A stretch of 64,000 nt of DNA from Alistipes sp. Marseille-P5061 (GTDB lineage Bacteria > Bacteroidota > Bacteroidia > Bacteroidales > Rikenellaceae): the NCBI RefSeq assembly GCF_900290115.1, contig NZ_LT985748.1:873120-937119 (forward strand), read 5' to 3'. Shown here one piece after another: positions 34,227 to 41,870 of the stretch (position 1 is the first letter of the stretch; each line of letters opens with the position of its first letter). Made by a program: the position numbers and the translations under genes. The notes under the pieces were generated by a model. It was given only the letters and a program-made list of their open reading frames with translations. It made no database searches and had not been told where the DNA came from.

Positions 34227-35525
34227 ATGGCACGTGTATTGATTTCATTTTTAGGAACAGGTGCTCTAATAGGAGACCGATCCGCACGACAATATCGAGT
34301 GGCAAATTATCGTTTTGATGACTCTGATAAAGACTTCCGATATTCATTCGTAGCTGCCGCTATTCATACTAAATACCAGGTAGACAAAATCTTCCTGCTT
34401 GGCACTGTTCATTCCATGTGGGATGAGGTATATAGTTACTTTGGAAGCAAGAATAATCATTTTGACGAAAATATTTGGTGTGAAATCAGTGATTATTGTA
34501 CCGCAGCCAATCATAAGAGTGAATTGACAATACCCCATATTGAGCATATTGAGGCGGCATTGGGTAATGGCTCGAAAGTTATTCCAATTCGGTATGGGCT
34601 TAATAGTCAAGAAATCCGCGAAAACTCCAATATCATTCTAGGATTGGAACATTATCTTGAGAAAGAGGACGAATTAATAATCGATATTACACATTCATTC
34701 CGTTCATTACCAATGTATGTGATGAATCTGCTTATATATTTGAGGAATGTCAGTGAAAAAAAGATTCGCATCAGTCACATCTGTTACGGTATGTTGGAAA
34801 TGGTCTCCGAGTTAGGCTATTCACCCATAGTCGAAATGAAAAACATATTGGAAGCCAATGATTGGATATCCGGAGCATATAGTTTCCTGGAGTTTGGCGA
34901 TGCGTATAAAATAGCAGAACTGCTTGGATCGATTGATGAGAATCTAAAACAAAAACTTGTGGAGTTCTCCAATGTTAAGAATCTCAATTATCTGGCAGCC
35001 CTCGAGAATCAATGCCAACAATTATTGTCTATTCGCAAGAATGAGCACCTGCCCCGAATTGCCCAAATGGTTATTTCGCCAGTTATTGAGAATTTTATAA
35101 AACAATTGAATATAAAAGCAGATGATTCATACAGGCACTCTAACTTTCAATATCATCTGGCTTGCTGGCAATATGACAACCACAACTATGCAGCAGCCTA
35201 TATTTCGCTCAACGAAGCCATTGTAACACGAGCATGTGAAGAAGATGGCAGAGATCCTCTTGATTATGGCAGGCGCGAAAGTATGAAACATCTATTTGGC
35301 ATTTTACGTCAACCAGAAGATCATAAGTCTGATGCAAAAAAAAGAATAGAAGCAATAATTGCGGACAAAGCAAATCTAACCGCTTATGCATATTTGTTCA
35401 AAGAGGTTTCGAGTAATCGCAACGCCATTGCCCATAACAGAAGAGGCGATGCTGACAATCCTCAGAGAATGATTGAGGATTTGGCAAACTATCTAAACAA
35501 GTATAAACTTTTGATATTCGGATAA
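34227..35525 (+). CDS. csx1: Csx1-type CARF-HEPN ribonuclease
   Basis: 432 residues. The N-terminal CARF domain begins MARVLISFLGTGALIG and includes IFLLGTVHSMWDEV and the ligand-loop motif LIIDITHSFRSLPMYV (about 150-165), diagnostic for the Csx1/TIGR02221 group. The C-terminal HEPN domain has RNAIAH (R-x4-H, about residues 396-401), the ribonuclease active site. Csx1 is switched on by cyclic oligoadenylate made by Cas10 and degrades RNA non-specifically. It heads the plus-strand set csx1, small gene, cas6, divergent from cas10. Confidence 0.93.
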   Translation: MARVLISFLGTGALIGDRSARQYRVANYRFDDSDKDFRYSFVAAAIHTKYQVDKIFLLGTVHSMWDEVYSYFGSKNNHFDENIWCEISDYCTAANHKSELTIPHIEHIEAALGNGSKVIPIRYGLNSQEIRENSNIILGLEHYLEKEDELIIDITHSFRSLPMYVMNLLIYLRNVSEKKIRISHICYGMLEMVSELGYSPIVEMKNILEANDWISGAYSFLEFGDAYKIAELLGSIDENLKQKLVEFSNVKNLNYLAALENQCQQLLSIRKNEHLPRIAQMVISPVIENFIKQLNIKADDSYRHSNFQYHLACWQYDNHNYAAAYISLNEAIVTRACEEDGRDPLDYGRRESMKHLFGILRQPEDHKSDAKKRIEAIIADKANLTAYAYLFKEVSSNRNAIAHNRRGDADNPQRMIEDLANYLNKYKLLIFG

Positions 35526-35534
35526 AAGAATAAT

Positions 35535-35900
35535 ATGCTAATCAATGTATCCAATCATCCCCATGAGCAATGGGGAAAGGTACAAAAACAGAATGCTATT
35601 AAGCATTGGGGAGCTATCAAGGATATTGCTTTCCCTTCAATCAATCCTGAATTATCCCGAGAGGAGCTACTTCCTATGGTTGAAGATTTTTTCAACCAAT
35701 GCCAAATCGAAGCTCTTAAATATGGTCCCGATACGGTCTTTCATGTCACCGGAGAGCATGTATTCTGTTTCCATTTAGTAGGACGTTTATTACAATCCGG
35801 TTATTCCGTAGTTGCGTCTACTACCGAAAGAATCATATCATATCAAGCTGATGGCGCAAAAATATCACGATTCCAATTTGTTAGATTCCGGTATTATTGA
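35535..35900 (+). CDS. small unassigned protein between csx1 and cas6
   Basis: 121 residues, start MLINVSNHPHEQWG, 9 bp after csx1 and 1 bp before cas6, so clearly part of that operon. It shows an alternating beta-alpha pattern: LINVSNHP (strand), DIAFPSINPELSREELLPMVEDFF, then TVFHVTGEHVFCFHLVGRLLQSGYSVVASTTERI and a C-terminal ISRFQFVRFRYY. Short proteins starting L-(S/N)-NHP-x-x-W occur beside Csm6/Csx1 genes elsewhere (from memory of the families). The Rossmann-like pattern and size would fit a stand-alone CARF-like protein or a ring nuclease that clears the messenger, but no catalytic motif is certain. Confidence 0.72.
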   Translation: MLINVSNHPHEQWGKVQKQNAIKHWGAIKDIAFPSINPELSREELLPMVEDFFNQCQIEALKYGPDTVFHVTGEHVFCFHLVGRLLQSGYSVVASTTERIISYQADGAKISRFQFVRFRYY

Positions 35901-35901
35901 T

Positions 35902-36582
35902 ATGACAACTCTTCGATTAATGACTATTCAATTCGATTTACCCTTGCGGTATGATGAATTAGATTCCTTCCGTGGAGCTATTATTCAAGCTGTAGGTAAG
36001 GAACATACGCTATACCACAACCACAGTGAAAAGGGATACCTTTACCACTACCCCCTCATTCAATATCGAATTCTTAATGGTAAGGCCGCAATCCTATGTA
36101 TCAATGACGGTATAGAGCAAATACAATTTCTTTTTAGCAGCAACTTTTTAATTGACCATATTTTTCTGAACAATATAAAACGAGGACCGCTAAGCGTTGA
36201 AAATGTCCGAATTAAAGAATTTTGCCTAAAAGAATTGGATGCGCCTATAGAATACCATATTAAACACTGGATTCCTCTCAATCAGAAAAATTACCAGACT
36301 TGGCAAGAATTAGAATCCAAAGAAGAACGGTTGGCGGAGCTTGAAGCTATTCTTACAGGTAATATTATTTCATTTGCAAAAGGTGTTAATTGGCAAATCG
36401 AACATCGTTTTTGGGTAACTATTCGACCAGGGTCAATCGTTATGGGATCTTATTCTTATAAAGGATGTCAAATGATTTCCATGACTCTTGATTTTCGGAC
36501 AAATTTATCGCTCCCGTTAGGCATTGGACTGGGGAAAGATGTTATAAATCATGGCATATTATCACGCCATTTTAGCCGTTGA
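35902..36582 (+). CDS. cas6: Cas6-type pre-crRNA endoribonuclease (second)
   Basis: 226 residues from ATG at 35902 (MTTLRLMTIQFDLPLRYDEL); the frame upstream overlaps the previous gene and is not needed. Ferredoxin-like start (strand RLMTIQFDLPL), then LYHNHSEKGYLYHYPLIQYRI, a typical Cas6 N-terminal motif, and a C-terminal MTLDFRTNLSLPLGIGLGKDVINHG, which matches the G-rich end F-x-TN-x-x-LP-x-x-IGLGK of Cas6 variants in Bacteroidetes. It differs strongly from the 316-aa Cas6 at 20933-21883, so the element has two. It is the closest Cas6 to array 2. Confidence 0.8.
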   Translation: MTTLRLMTIQFDLPLRYDELDSFRGAIIQAVGKEHTLYHNHSEKGYLYHYPLIQYRILNGKAAILCINDGIEQIQFLFSSNFLIDHIFLNNIKRGPLSVENVRIKEFCLKELDAPIEYHIKHWIPLNQKNYQTWQELESKEERLAELEAILTGNIISFAKGVNWQIEHRFWVTIRPGSIVMGSYSYKGCQMISMTLDFRTNLSLPLGIGLGKDVINHGILSRHFSR

Positions 36583-37235
36583 GCACGATTTTGAGTTGTC
36601 AAATATTGCTTTTTTCAATCATTGCGAATATAAGACCGCATAAAAAGTCTTCGAATCAAAGACCTTTGTATTATTTTAATTCATAGTAGAATTATCCAAC
36701 AACTTTTACAACTGCTAGTGTTTCAAAAAGTGTGAGGGGAGGGCTCTCAGATCTTTTAGGTATGCAAATATAGTGATTCTTAGATTCAGATTAACATGCC
36801 GCAGGTGTTGATCTTATTTTTCTCTTTTCTTTTTCACTTTCAATTAGGGAATAATTTTTGATCCAGATCTATCTGTGGAACCGGTCTCAGGTAGGAGCAT
36901 GGCTACCCGCATGCGTATGACCCATCGAAAGTCCTTCTGCAGACACACGACCCAATTCGTCGTATAGATCATCAACTGAATCCTTGCCTCGTAATTCAGA
37001 TTAGGTAAAGCTGGCCTTGAATGCCTGATTATCGGCTAGTTGTCGAAAACTGCGATAATCGTGACCCCATTTCTCACAGAGAACCTGCCATTGTTCCCCA
37101 GGCTCTTCATCGTATAGCTGCAGTCTCCCGTGCGGAAGACCTGCCCAGATCCTCGACCTGCTCTTCCCTCCTTGTTGTCGTTGCACACGCGGCCCAGCAG
37201 ATTGTGTTTTAGGTGTGTCGTACAGCATTGAAGCG
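36583..37235. other. non-coding stretch with gene fragments
   Basis: No intact gene. On the minus strand, short protein-like pieces are broken by stops and frame changes (for example VDDLYDELGRVSAEGLSMGH near 36960), which look like remains of a decayed gene joined to the duplicated phosphatase fragment at 37236. Function of the remnant not recognised. Confidence 0.45.
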
Positions 37236-37480
37236 TGGCTCCGGGGAAAGGAGCGGACAATATTCTCAAAGGTCGAGCGGGTTCGCCAAAACGGCGAGAT
37301 GTAGAAATAGACCGATTCGTCACCCAGCAACTCTTTCAATGCGTGTCCGGCCTGACGGGCCTGCTTCACACCCTTTGGCGTGAGTTCGATTGTATAGTCG
37401 GGCTCCGTGGCGAATTTGCTTTCGTCGTTGTTCGCATGGCACTCGCCATGCCGGATCAGGATGATGCGGCGCGGTTTCAT
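37236..37480 (-). pseudogene. truncated duplicate of the histidine phosphatase gene
   Basis: The first about 80 codons match the gene at 22787-23479 almost exactly, including the RHGECHANN motif and SPFWRTRSTFENIVRSFPRS. At 37236 the similarity stops and unrelated sequence follows, so the second catalytic His is lost. The piece belongs to a 454-bp duplication that also carries the leader of array 2. Confidence 0.88.
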
Positions 37481-37555
37481 CGGTCAGGGTCAGGATGGAT
37501 ATATCAAATATACGGTTTTTTGGCTGCCCATGCAACCTTTTACACACGAAAACAG

Positions 37556-37664
37556 TTGCAGGAGTGATTTTTTATGCCTATATTTGTTTTTGGAACGATT
37601 CCCAATTTGGAAGACGGGTCGGAGGTTCTTTGGCATTCGATACGTGTGGATGGATTATTCGCAG
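37556..37664 (+). promoter_or_regulatory. leader and promoter of CRISPR array 2
   Basis: TTG (37556-37558), 20-bp spacer, TATATTTG (37579-37586), then about 78 bp of leader to the first, shortened repeat. The sequence from TTGCAG to the -7 box resembles that of the tRNA-Phe promoter at 9936-9965. Confidence 0.8.
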
Positions 37665-38251
37665 TCTACTGCTTCGGCGGTATTGAGACTTGTAGCGCCG
37701 GTCCGGACCACAAAATTCGCTAATGAATCTAAATTCTACTGCTTCGGCGGTATTGAGACTTGAGAACGCTCGGCTGCGGAGTGCAGCAGGTAAGAATCTA
37801 AATTCTACTGCTTCGGCGGTATTGAGACTCATACGACCGACTTCTTCCAGAATAGCCCAGTGGAATCTAAATTCTACTGCTTCGGCGGTATTGAGACTTT
37901 TCTTTCGGAGTGCTCCTCAAGGCCAGAAGATCGAATCTAAATTCTACTGCTTCGGCGGTATTGAGACACTGTCGCAGTGATGAGGGTACCTACCGGAAAT
38001 TCATATGAATCTAAATTCTACTGCTTCGGCGGTATTGAGACTTTCTGGCTAAGACGACATACTCGGCATTGGCGATATGAATCTAAATTCTACTGCTTCG
38101 GCGGTATTGAGACGCATTGAGCCTTTTCAGCTTGCGGGCTACTTGCCGAATCTAAATTCTACTGCTTCGGCGGTATTGAGACGCATTGAGCCTTTTCAGC
38201 TTGCGGGCTACTTGCCGAATCTAAATTTTACTGCTTCGGCGGTATTGAGAT
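37665..38251 (+). CRISPR. CRISPR array 2, eight spacers, type III repeat
   Basis: 35-nt repeat beginning GAATCTAAAT and ending ATTGAGAC, with hairpin TACTGC-TTCG-GCGGTA. Repeats: 37665-37689 (first 10 nt missing), 37725, 37794, 37863, 37933, 38007, 38079 and 38148 (each 35 nt), and 38217-38251 (two substitutions, leader-distal). Spacers are 35, 34, 34, 35, 39, 37, 34 and 34 nt. The last two spacers (38114-38147 and 38183-38216) are identical, so one repeat-spacer unit was duplicated. Orientation follows from the leader, the distal mutated repeat and the terminator. Handle ATTGAGAC is typical for type III crRNA. Confidence 0.97.
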
Positions 38252-38256
38252 GGGAA

Positions 38257-38298
38257 AATAGAAAGAGCCAGAATCAATGTATTCTGGCTCTTTCTATT
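38257..38298 (+). terminator. terminator of CRISPR array 2
   Basis: A perfect 18-bp stem (38257-38274 with 38281-38298) with a 6-nt loop starts 6 bp past the last repeat. Confidence 0.8.
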
Positions 38299-38574
38299 AC
38301 TATACTATGGTTCCGTACAAGAGATTCTAACTTCCACTCTGAAATCAGGATCAGAATTGCATCGCATTATAAACTCGGAAAGGACGATAAAAAGCGGAGC
38401 AAAATCGGAAGGCATCTGCTTGCTTTTCAAAATAAAAGGTTATCTTTGCAACGTAATAGGAAATCGACCCCGTGAAACCCTGCAAAATGGTGCGGTTTTT
38501 CGGTGGAGCAACCGCGGGAGACAGTCCCTTTTGCCGAAATCCAATTCAAAGAGATACAGACACTTGATCGCATA
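38299..38574. other. right end of the tRNA-Phe element, no gene
   Basis: No gene recognised. A GGTGGAGCAA word near 38503 recurs near attL (about 10190), and the surroundings are loosely similar, which would fit integrase arm-binding sites at both element ends. Confidence 0.4.
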
Positions 38575-38596
38575 GTTCGATTCCTGGTGGTACCAC
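38575..38596 (+). repeat. attR-side direct repeat (tRNA-Phe 3' end copy)
   Basis: Exact 22-bp copy of 10062-10083 without the rest of the tRNA. It is followed by a terminator hairpin, likely the original chromosomal terminator of the tRNA. Confidence 0.9.
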
Positions 38597-38601
38597 ACGA
38601 A

Positions 38602-38640
38602 AGACCCGATTTCAACTTGAAATCGGGTCTTTTTGTTTTT
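38602..38640 (+). terminator. terminator next to attR
   Basis: GACCCGATTTC pairs with GAAATCGGGTC, followed by TTTTTGTTTTT; probably the ancestral tRNA-Phe terminator. Confidence 0.75.
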
Positions 38641-38744
38641 CCGTACTGCTCTCGGCGGCAAAAAGAGTCCGGAGCAACCGGAATCCCCCACCACAGGGCA
38701 ACTCTCCGGAACAATATCCCGGGCAGCGAACATCGGATAATGGC

Positions 38745-38950
38745 AGCGACACAGGCGCGGGCAAACAGGCGTAGGCAAACACCGCAGACAAAAAGTCTTG
38801 GACGAACTGGCGCGGACAAACGTCGCTGGCAGACAGGCGGATAAGCAGGCGAAAACAAATGCCGCGGACAGACAGGCCGGGCAGAGAGTTGCGGACAAAT
38901 ACCGGAACAAATCGCCGGAGGCAAATCGCCAAAGACGAATCGCCGGAGGG
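38745..38950. repeat. degenerate tandem repeats of a GCGGACAAAC-like word
   Basis: About 200 bp is made of imperfect copies of (A/G)GGC(G/A)N(G)GGCAAACA or GCGGACAAA at 10-20 bp spacing (for example at 38757, 38769, 38811, 38862, 38892). Frames crossing it give low-complexity peptides only and are not taken as genes. Confidence 0.55.
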
Positions 38951-38964
38951 GGGCGAACGGGTGA

Positions 38965-39552
38965 CTATGAATGCTTGTCGCGGAGCTGCTGCTTGAGCCG
39001 GCAGAGGTGCTGCGGCGTAATCTCCAGATAGGAGGCCAGCACGCGGTCGGTTACCGCCTCGACAATCTCCGGCCGATTCTTCAGCACGGCCTGATAACGC
39101 TCCATGGCCGAGCCGTTGATGAGCGAAAGCTTCCGCTCGCAGATGCAGATTTGGGCCGATGCCAGGCTGAACATCCAGCGGGCGAACTCGTCCGAGCCGT
39201 TGATGAACGAATAGAAGGTTGCACGGTTCATCCGCAGCAGTGTGGCGGGTATCTTGCAGGTTTCGGCCATCAGAAAGGCCGGTGCGTCGAGGTAAAACGA
39301 GAGCGGCGACATGAATATCGTACCGGGAGAGGCAAAGCCGAAGGTCGACTCCTTGGCGTCGTCCACATGGAAAAGCCGCACGATGCCGCTCTTGACGCAG
39401 AACACGTCGGTGCAGATTTTTCCGAAATCGATGATGCGGCGGCGCGGTTTGACCTGAATCTCCTCCATCGCCCCGAGAAAGCGCTCCACAAGGGCGTCGG
39501 AGGGCATGAACTTACACTCTTCCTTGACCAGTTGTTTCAAATCCTTGTTCAT
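38965..39552 (-). CDS. Crp/Fnr family transcriptional regulator
   Basis: 195 residues from ATG at 39552 (MNKDLKQLVKEEC). It has an N-terminal cyclic-nucleotide-binding-like beta-roll (RRRIIDFGKICTDVFCVKSGIVRLF, with the FGKICTDVFCV segment, and ESTFGFASPGTIF) and a C-terminal part with YQAVLKNRPEIVEAVTDRVLASYLEITPQHLCRLK, a winged HTH as in Bacteroidetes Crp/Fnr proteins. No Cys cluster for an Fe-S centre. The ligand is unknown. It is divergent from the lipoprotein gene at 39676. Confidence 0.88.
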   Translation of the reverse strand: MNKDLKQLVKEECKFMPSDALVERFLGAMEEIQVKPRRRIIDFGKICTDVFCVKSGIVRLFHVDDAKESTFGFASPGTIFMSPLSFYLDAPAFLMAETCKIPATLLRMNRATFYSFINGSDEFARWMFSLASAQICICERKLSLINGSAMERYQAVLKNRPEIVEAVTDRVLASYLEITPQHLCRLKQQLRDKHS

Positions 39553-39675
39553 GCACGCAATATTAACCATAATCTGCCGAAAATGCAAAATCTGGAGGCA
39601 TGAACTTAGGTTAACGATTTTTTGCGTATAAATCATTTACTTTGTATACGAAACCCATCTTAACATATATTACCT

Positions 39676-41694
39676 ATGAAACAGCTTGCCCCAATGAAAT
39701 TGCTGCGCTGCCTGCTGGCGGCAATGCTGACGCTCTCACTGACCTTCTGCTCCTACGACGACTCGGACCTTTGGAAGTCTGTAAACGGACTTTCGGAGCG
39801 GCTTGACCAACTGGAAAAGTCGATGCAGGAGGAGATTGACGCATTGAAAACCATCATCGAAAAACTCAACCAGAAGGAGGTCACCGTAGACTCGGCCGTG
39901 CAGACCGGAAACGGATGGACCATCACCTTCTCCGACGGCACGACCGTCACCATCGACATGAGCGGTTCGGGCGACTGGTCCCCGGCCATCATCGTCGTCG
40001 AGGAGGAGGGCGACTACTGGTGGGCCTACAAGAACCCCGAAGGCACCGTTGTCTTCCTGACCGACCAGGAGGGCAACCGCATTCCGGCCGCTGCCGTGGC
40101 GCCCCGCGTACGCATCAACCCCGAGACCGAAACGTGGGAAATCTCGGCCGACGGCGGAGTGACGTGGGAGGATACCGGCGTCGCAGCCTCGGGCGAAGAC
40201 GGGAAGAGCCTCTTCAAGGATGTCCGCTTCGAGAACGGCATGCTGGTCATCGAGCTGATGGACGGCACCGTTGTCAACCTTCCGGTCACCCAGCAGCTGA
40301 GCTTCTCATTCGACACGGAGGGTCCGCTGGAGTTCTCCTTCGGCGAGACCGTCGCCGTCGACTACACCATGACGGGCGCCGTGAATACCCAAATCAGCAA
40401 GCCCGACGGCTGGAAGGTAGCCTTCAAGGAGGATAAAATCGAGATTACGGCCCCGGTCGAGGAGAACACCTTCGCCGAGACGGAGGGCAAGGTTTCGGTC
40501 ATCGCCCTCTCGGCCGCCGGTCTGAGCGCCTACGGTGAAATCGGCGTCCGGATTGCCGCTCCCGTGGCGGATGCCGTCGACCTGAACGCCAACGGCGCCT
40601 ATGCCAACTGCTACATCGTCACGCAGCCCAACACCACCTATCAGTTCGATGCCACCGTCATGGGCAACGGCATCGCTACTGCGGGTCTTGATGCCCCCGT
40701 CAAGTTGGAACCCAAGGATGTGATGGTGCTGTGGGAGACCGGCTCGGAGGCCGGCGGTGTCATCGCCAGCGTCGAGCTGACGAAGGAGGGCAAGGTGCTC
40801 TTCACCACCTCGGGAACCATCAACGGCAACGCCGTCATCGCCGTAACGGACGGCGAGCCCGTCACGGAGCCCTATCCGCGCAAGCGGGGCACCATCCTCT
40901 GGAGCTGGCACATCTGGGCAAACAGCGAGGTGAAGGATGTGGCCTGTACCAACGCCGAGGGTGAGCAGTTCACCATCATGGACCGCAACCTGGGCGAATG
41001 GACCCAGCCCGAAGGGAGCCTCTCCTCGTACGACGGCCTCAAGTACCAGTGGGGCAGAAAGGACCCCTACGTAGGCTTCAACAGCGGAGGCGCACTCATG
41101 GATGGTTCGGTCGTCTACACCGACACGGACTACCAGCCCATGGTGGGATACGCCACCTCGACCACGTCGGATGCCGCCACGCTGCAGGAGGCCATCCAGT
41201 ATCCCGAGATGTTCTTCACGGGCACCTACAACAACATGTTCGACTGGTACGGTCTGGGCGGTTCGGACGATGCCGAGACGCTCACCCACCGCAACGACCA
41301 CCTCTGGGGCAACCCCGACGAGACGGCCCCCGTCAAGACCATCTACGACCCCTGCCCCGAGGGATACATGGTGGCACCTCTGAAGGTCTTCACGGGCTTC
41401 ACCGCAACGGGCGCTGCAGCATTTGACTCGTCGTCCATCCTCTCCGATGGTTCGTTCAACAACGGCTGGACCTTCACCAACGCCCACTCGTTCTTCCCCG
41501 CCGCGGGACAGATGGCCAACAATTCGGGTGTCCTCCGCCTCATTCCCGGCCCCCAGGGACGCGAAGGATACTACTGGACCTCGTCCGTTGACGCAGGAAG
41601 CTCGAAGATGGTCGACTTCAACGCCAACTACGTGATGTTCAATTCGAACAAGCGGGCTTCGGGCTGCAGCGTACGCTGCGTCCGGGTTCTCTGA
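39676..41694 (+). CDS. DUF4988/Fib_succ-type surface lipoprotein
   Basis: 672 residues. Lipoprotein signal with LSLTFC (Cys about 26), followed by a coiled coil (LSERLDQLEKSMQEEIDALKTIIEKL), a DUF4988-like beta region (GNGWTITFSDGTTVTID, EDGKSLFKDVRF), Ig-like strands, then a segment YANCYIVTQPNTTYQFDATVMGNG, and a C-terminal domain with WSWHIW, IMDRNLGEW, YDPCPEGYMV and GCSVRCVRVL, which is the Fib_succ_major (fimbrial/major paralogous) pattern. Probably surface exposed, ligand unknown. The product at 51214-52698 shares the second half. Confidence 0.85.
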   Translation: MKQLAPMKLLRCLLAAMLTLSLTFCSYDDSDLWKSVNGLSERLDQLEKSMQEEIDALKTIIEKLNQKEVTVDSAVQTGNGWTITFSDGTTVTIDMSGSGDWSPAIIVVEEEGDYWWAYKNPEGTVVFLTDQEGNRIPAAAVAPRVRINPETETWEISADGGVTWEDTGVAASGEDGKSLFKDVRFENGMLVIELMDGTVVNLPVTQQLSFSFDTEGPLEFSFGETVAVDYTMTGAVNTQISKPDGWKVAFKEDKIEITAPVEENTFAETEGKVSVIALSAAGLSAYGEIGVRIAAPVADAVDLNANGAYANCYIVTQPNTTYQFDATVMGNGIATAGLDAPVKLEPKDVMVLWETGSEAGGVIASVELTKEGKVLFTTSGTINGNAVIAVTDGEPVTEPYPRKRGTILWSWHIWANSEVKDVACTNAEGEQFTIMDRNLGEWTQPEGSLSSYDGLKYQWGRKDPYVGFNSGGALMDGSVVYTDTDYQPMVGYATSTTSDAATLQEAIQYPEMFFTGTYNNMFDWYGLGGSDDAETLTHRNDHLWGNPDETAPVKTIYDPCPEGYMVAPLKVFTGFTATGAAAFDSSSILSDGSFNNGWTFTNAHSFFPAAGQMANNSGVLRLIPGPQGREGYYWTSSVDAGSSKMVDFNANYVMFNSNKRASGCSVRCVRVL

Positions 41695-41840
41695 GAGGCG
41701 ACAATCGTAGAGGCCGGACATGCGGAAACCGGCCTACGCGAGGTGACGAAGGCCGGACGGGAGTCGCTCCCGTCCGGCCTTTGCCGTATGCGGGCAGGAA
41801 CGAATCTTGAAGGATGGTCGGTTTTCGGGAGAATTATTCG

Positions 41841-41848
41841 TACCTTTG
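41841..41848 (+). promoter_or_regulatory. -7 box of the MATE gene
   Basis: TACCTTTG matches TAnnTTTG and lies 22 bp before the ATG at 41871. Confidence 0.6.
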
Positions 41849-41870
41849 CAGCCCTACTGCCATACGACGC

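Larger units (their letters stand above)
37236..37689. repeat. segmental duplication, copy B
   Basis: Direct counterpart of 23235-23686 (about 450 bp, same orientation, 14 kb apart); contains the truncated phosphatase, leader and truncated first repeat of array 2. Confidence 0.9.
10062..38596. mobile_element. 28.5-kb integrative element in tRNA-Phe carrying HipBST and a type III-A CRISPR system
   Basis: Bounded by 22-bp direct repeats of the tRNA-Phe 3' end, with a tyrosine integrase at the left end, two excisionase-like HTH genes and a DUF3408-like gene behind it. Cargo: a HipB-HipS-HipT toxin-antitoxin, a SLOG/DprA-like protein, a triple AAA+ ATPase, two CRISPR arrays plus an orphan leader, complete type III-A effector genes with ancillary genes, and two IS elements. 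No relaxase or coupling protein is present, so at most it is mobilised in trans; hairpins at 15223-15307 look like an oriT. Much of the CRISPR part is AT-richer than the chromosome, consistent with foreign origin. Confidence 0.85.

Noticed and set aside
37001..37235. Continuation of the truncated phosphatase frame as a real fusion protein
   Set aside because: The sequence past 37236 is unrelated to the phosphatase, lacks the second catalytic region and is absent from the full copy; it is treated as junction debris.
38500..38596. A second tRNA-Phe gene at the right end of the element
   Set aside because: Only the last 22 bp match; there is no acceptor 5' strand, D arm or anticodon arm, so it is an attachment-site copy.
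10062..38596. Prophage
   Set aside because: No terminase, portal, capsid, tail or lysis genes are seen; the content is integrative-element, toxin-antitoxin and CRISPR genes.
38427..38924. Frames across the region right of attR
   Set aside because: They run through attR, a terminator and short tandem repeats and give low-complexity peptides.
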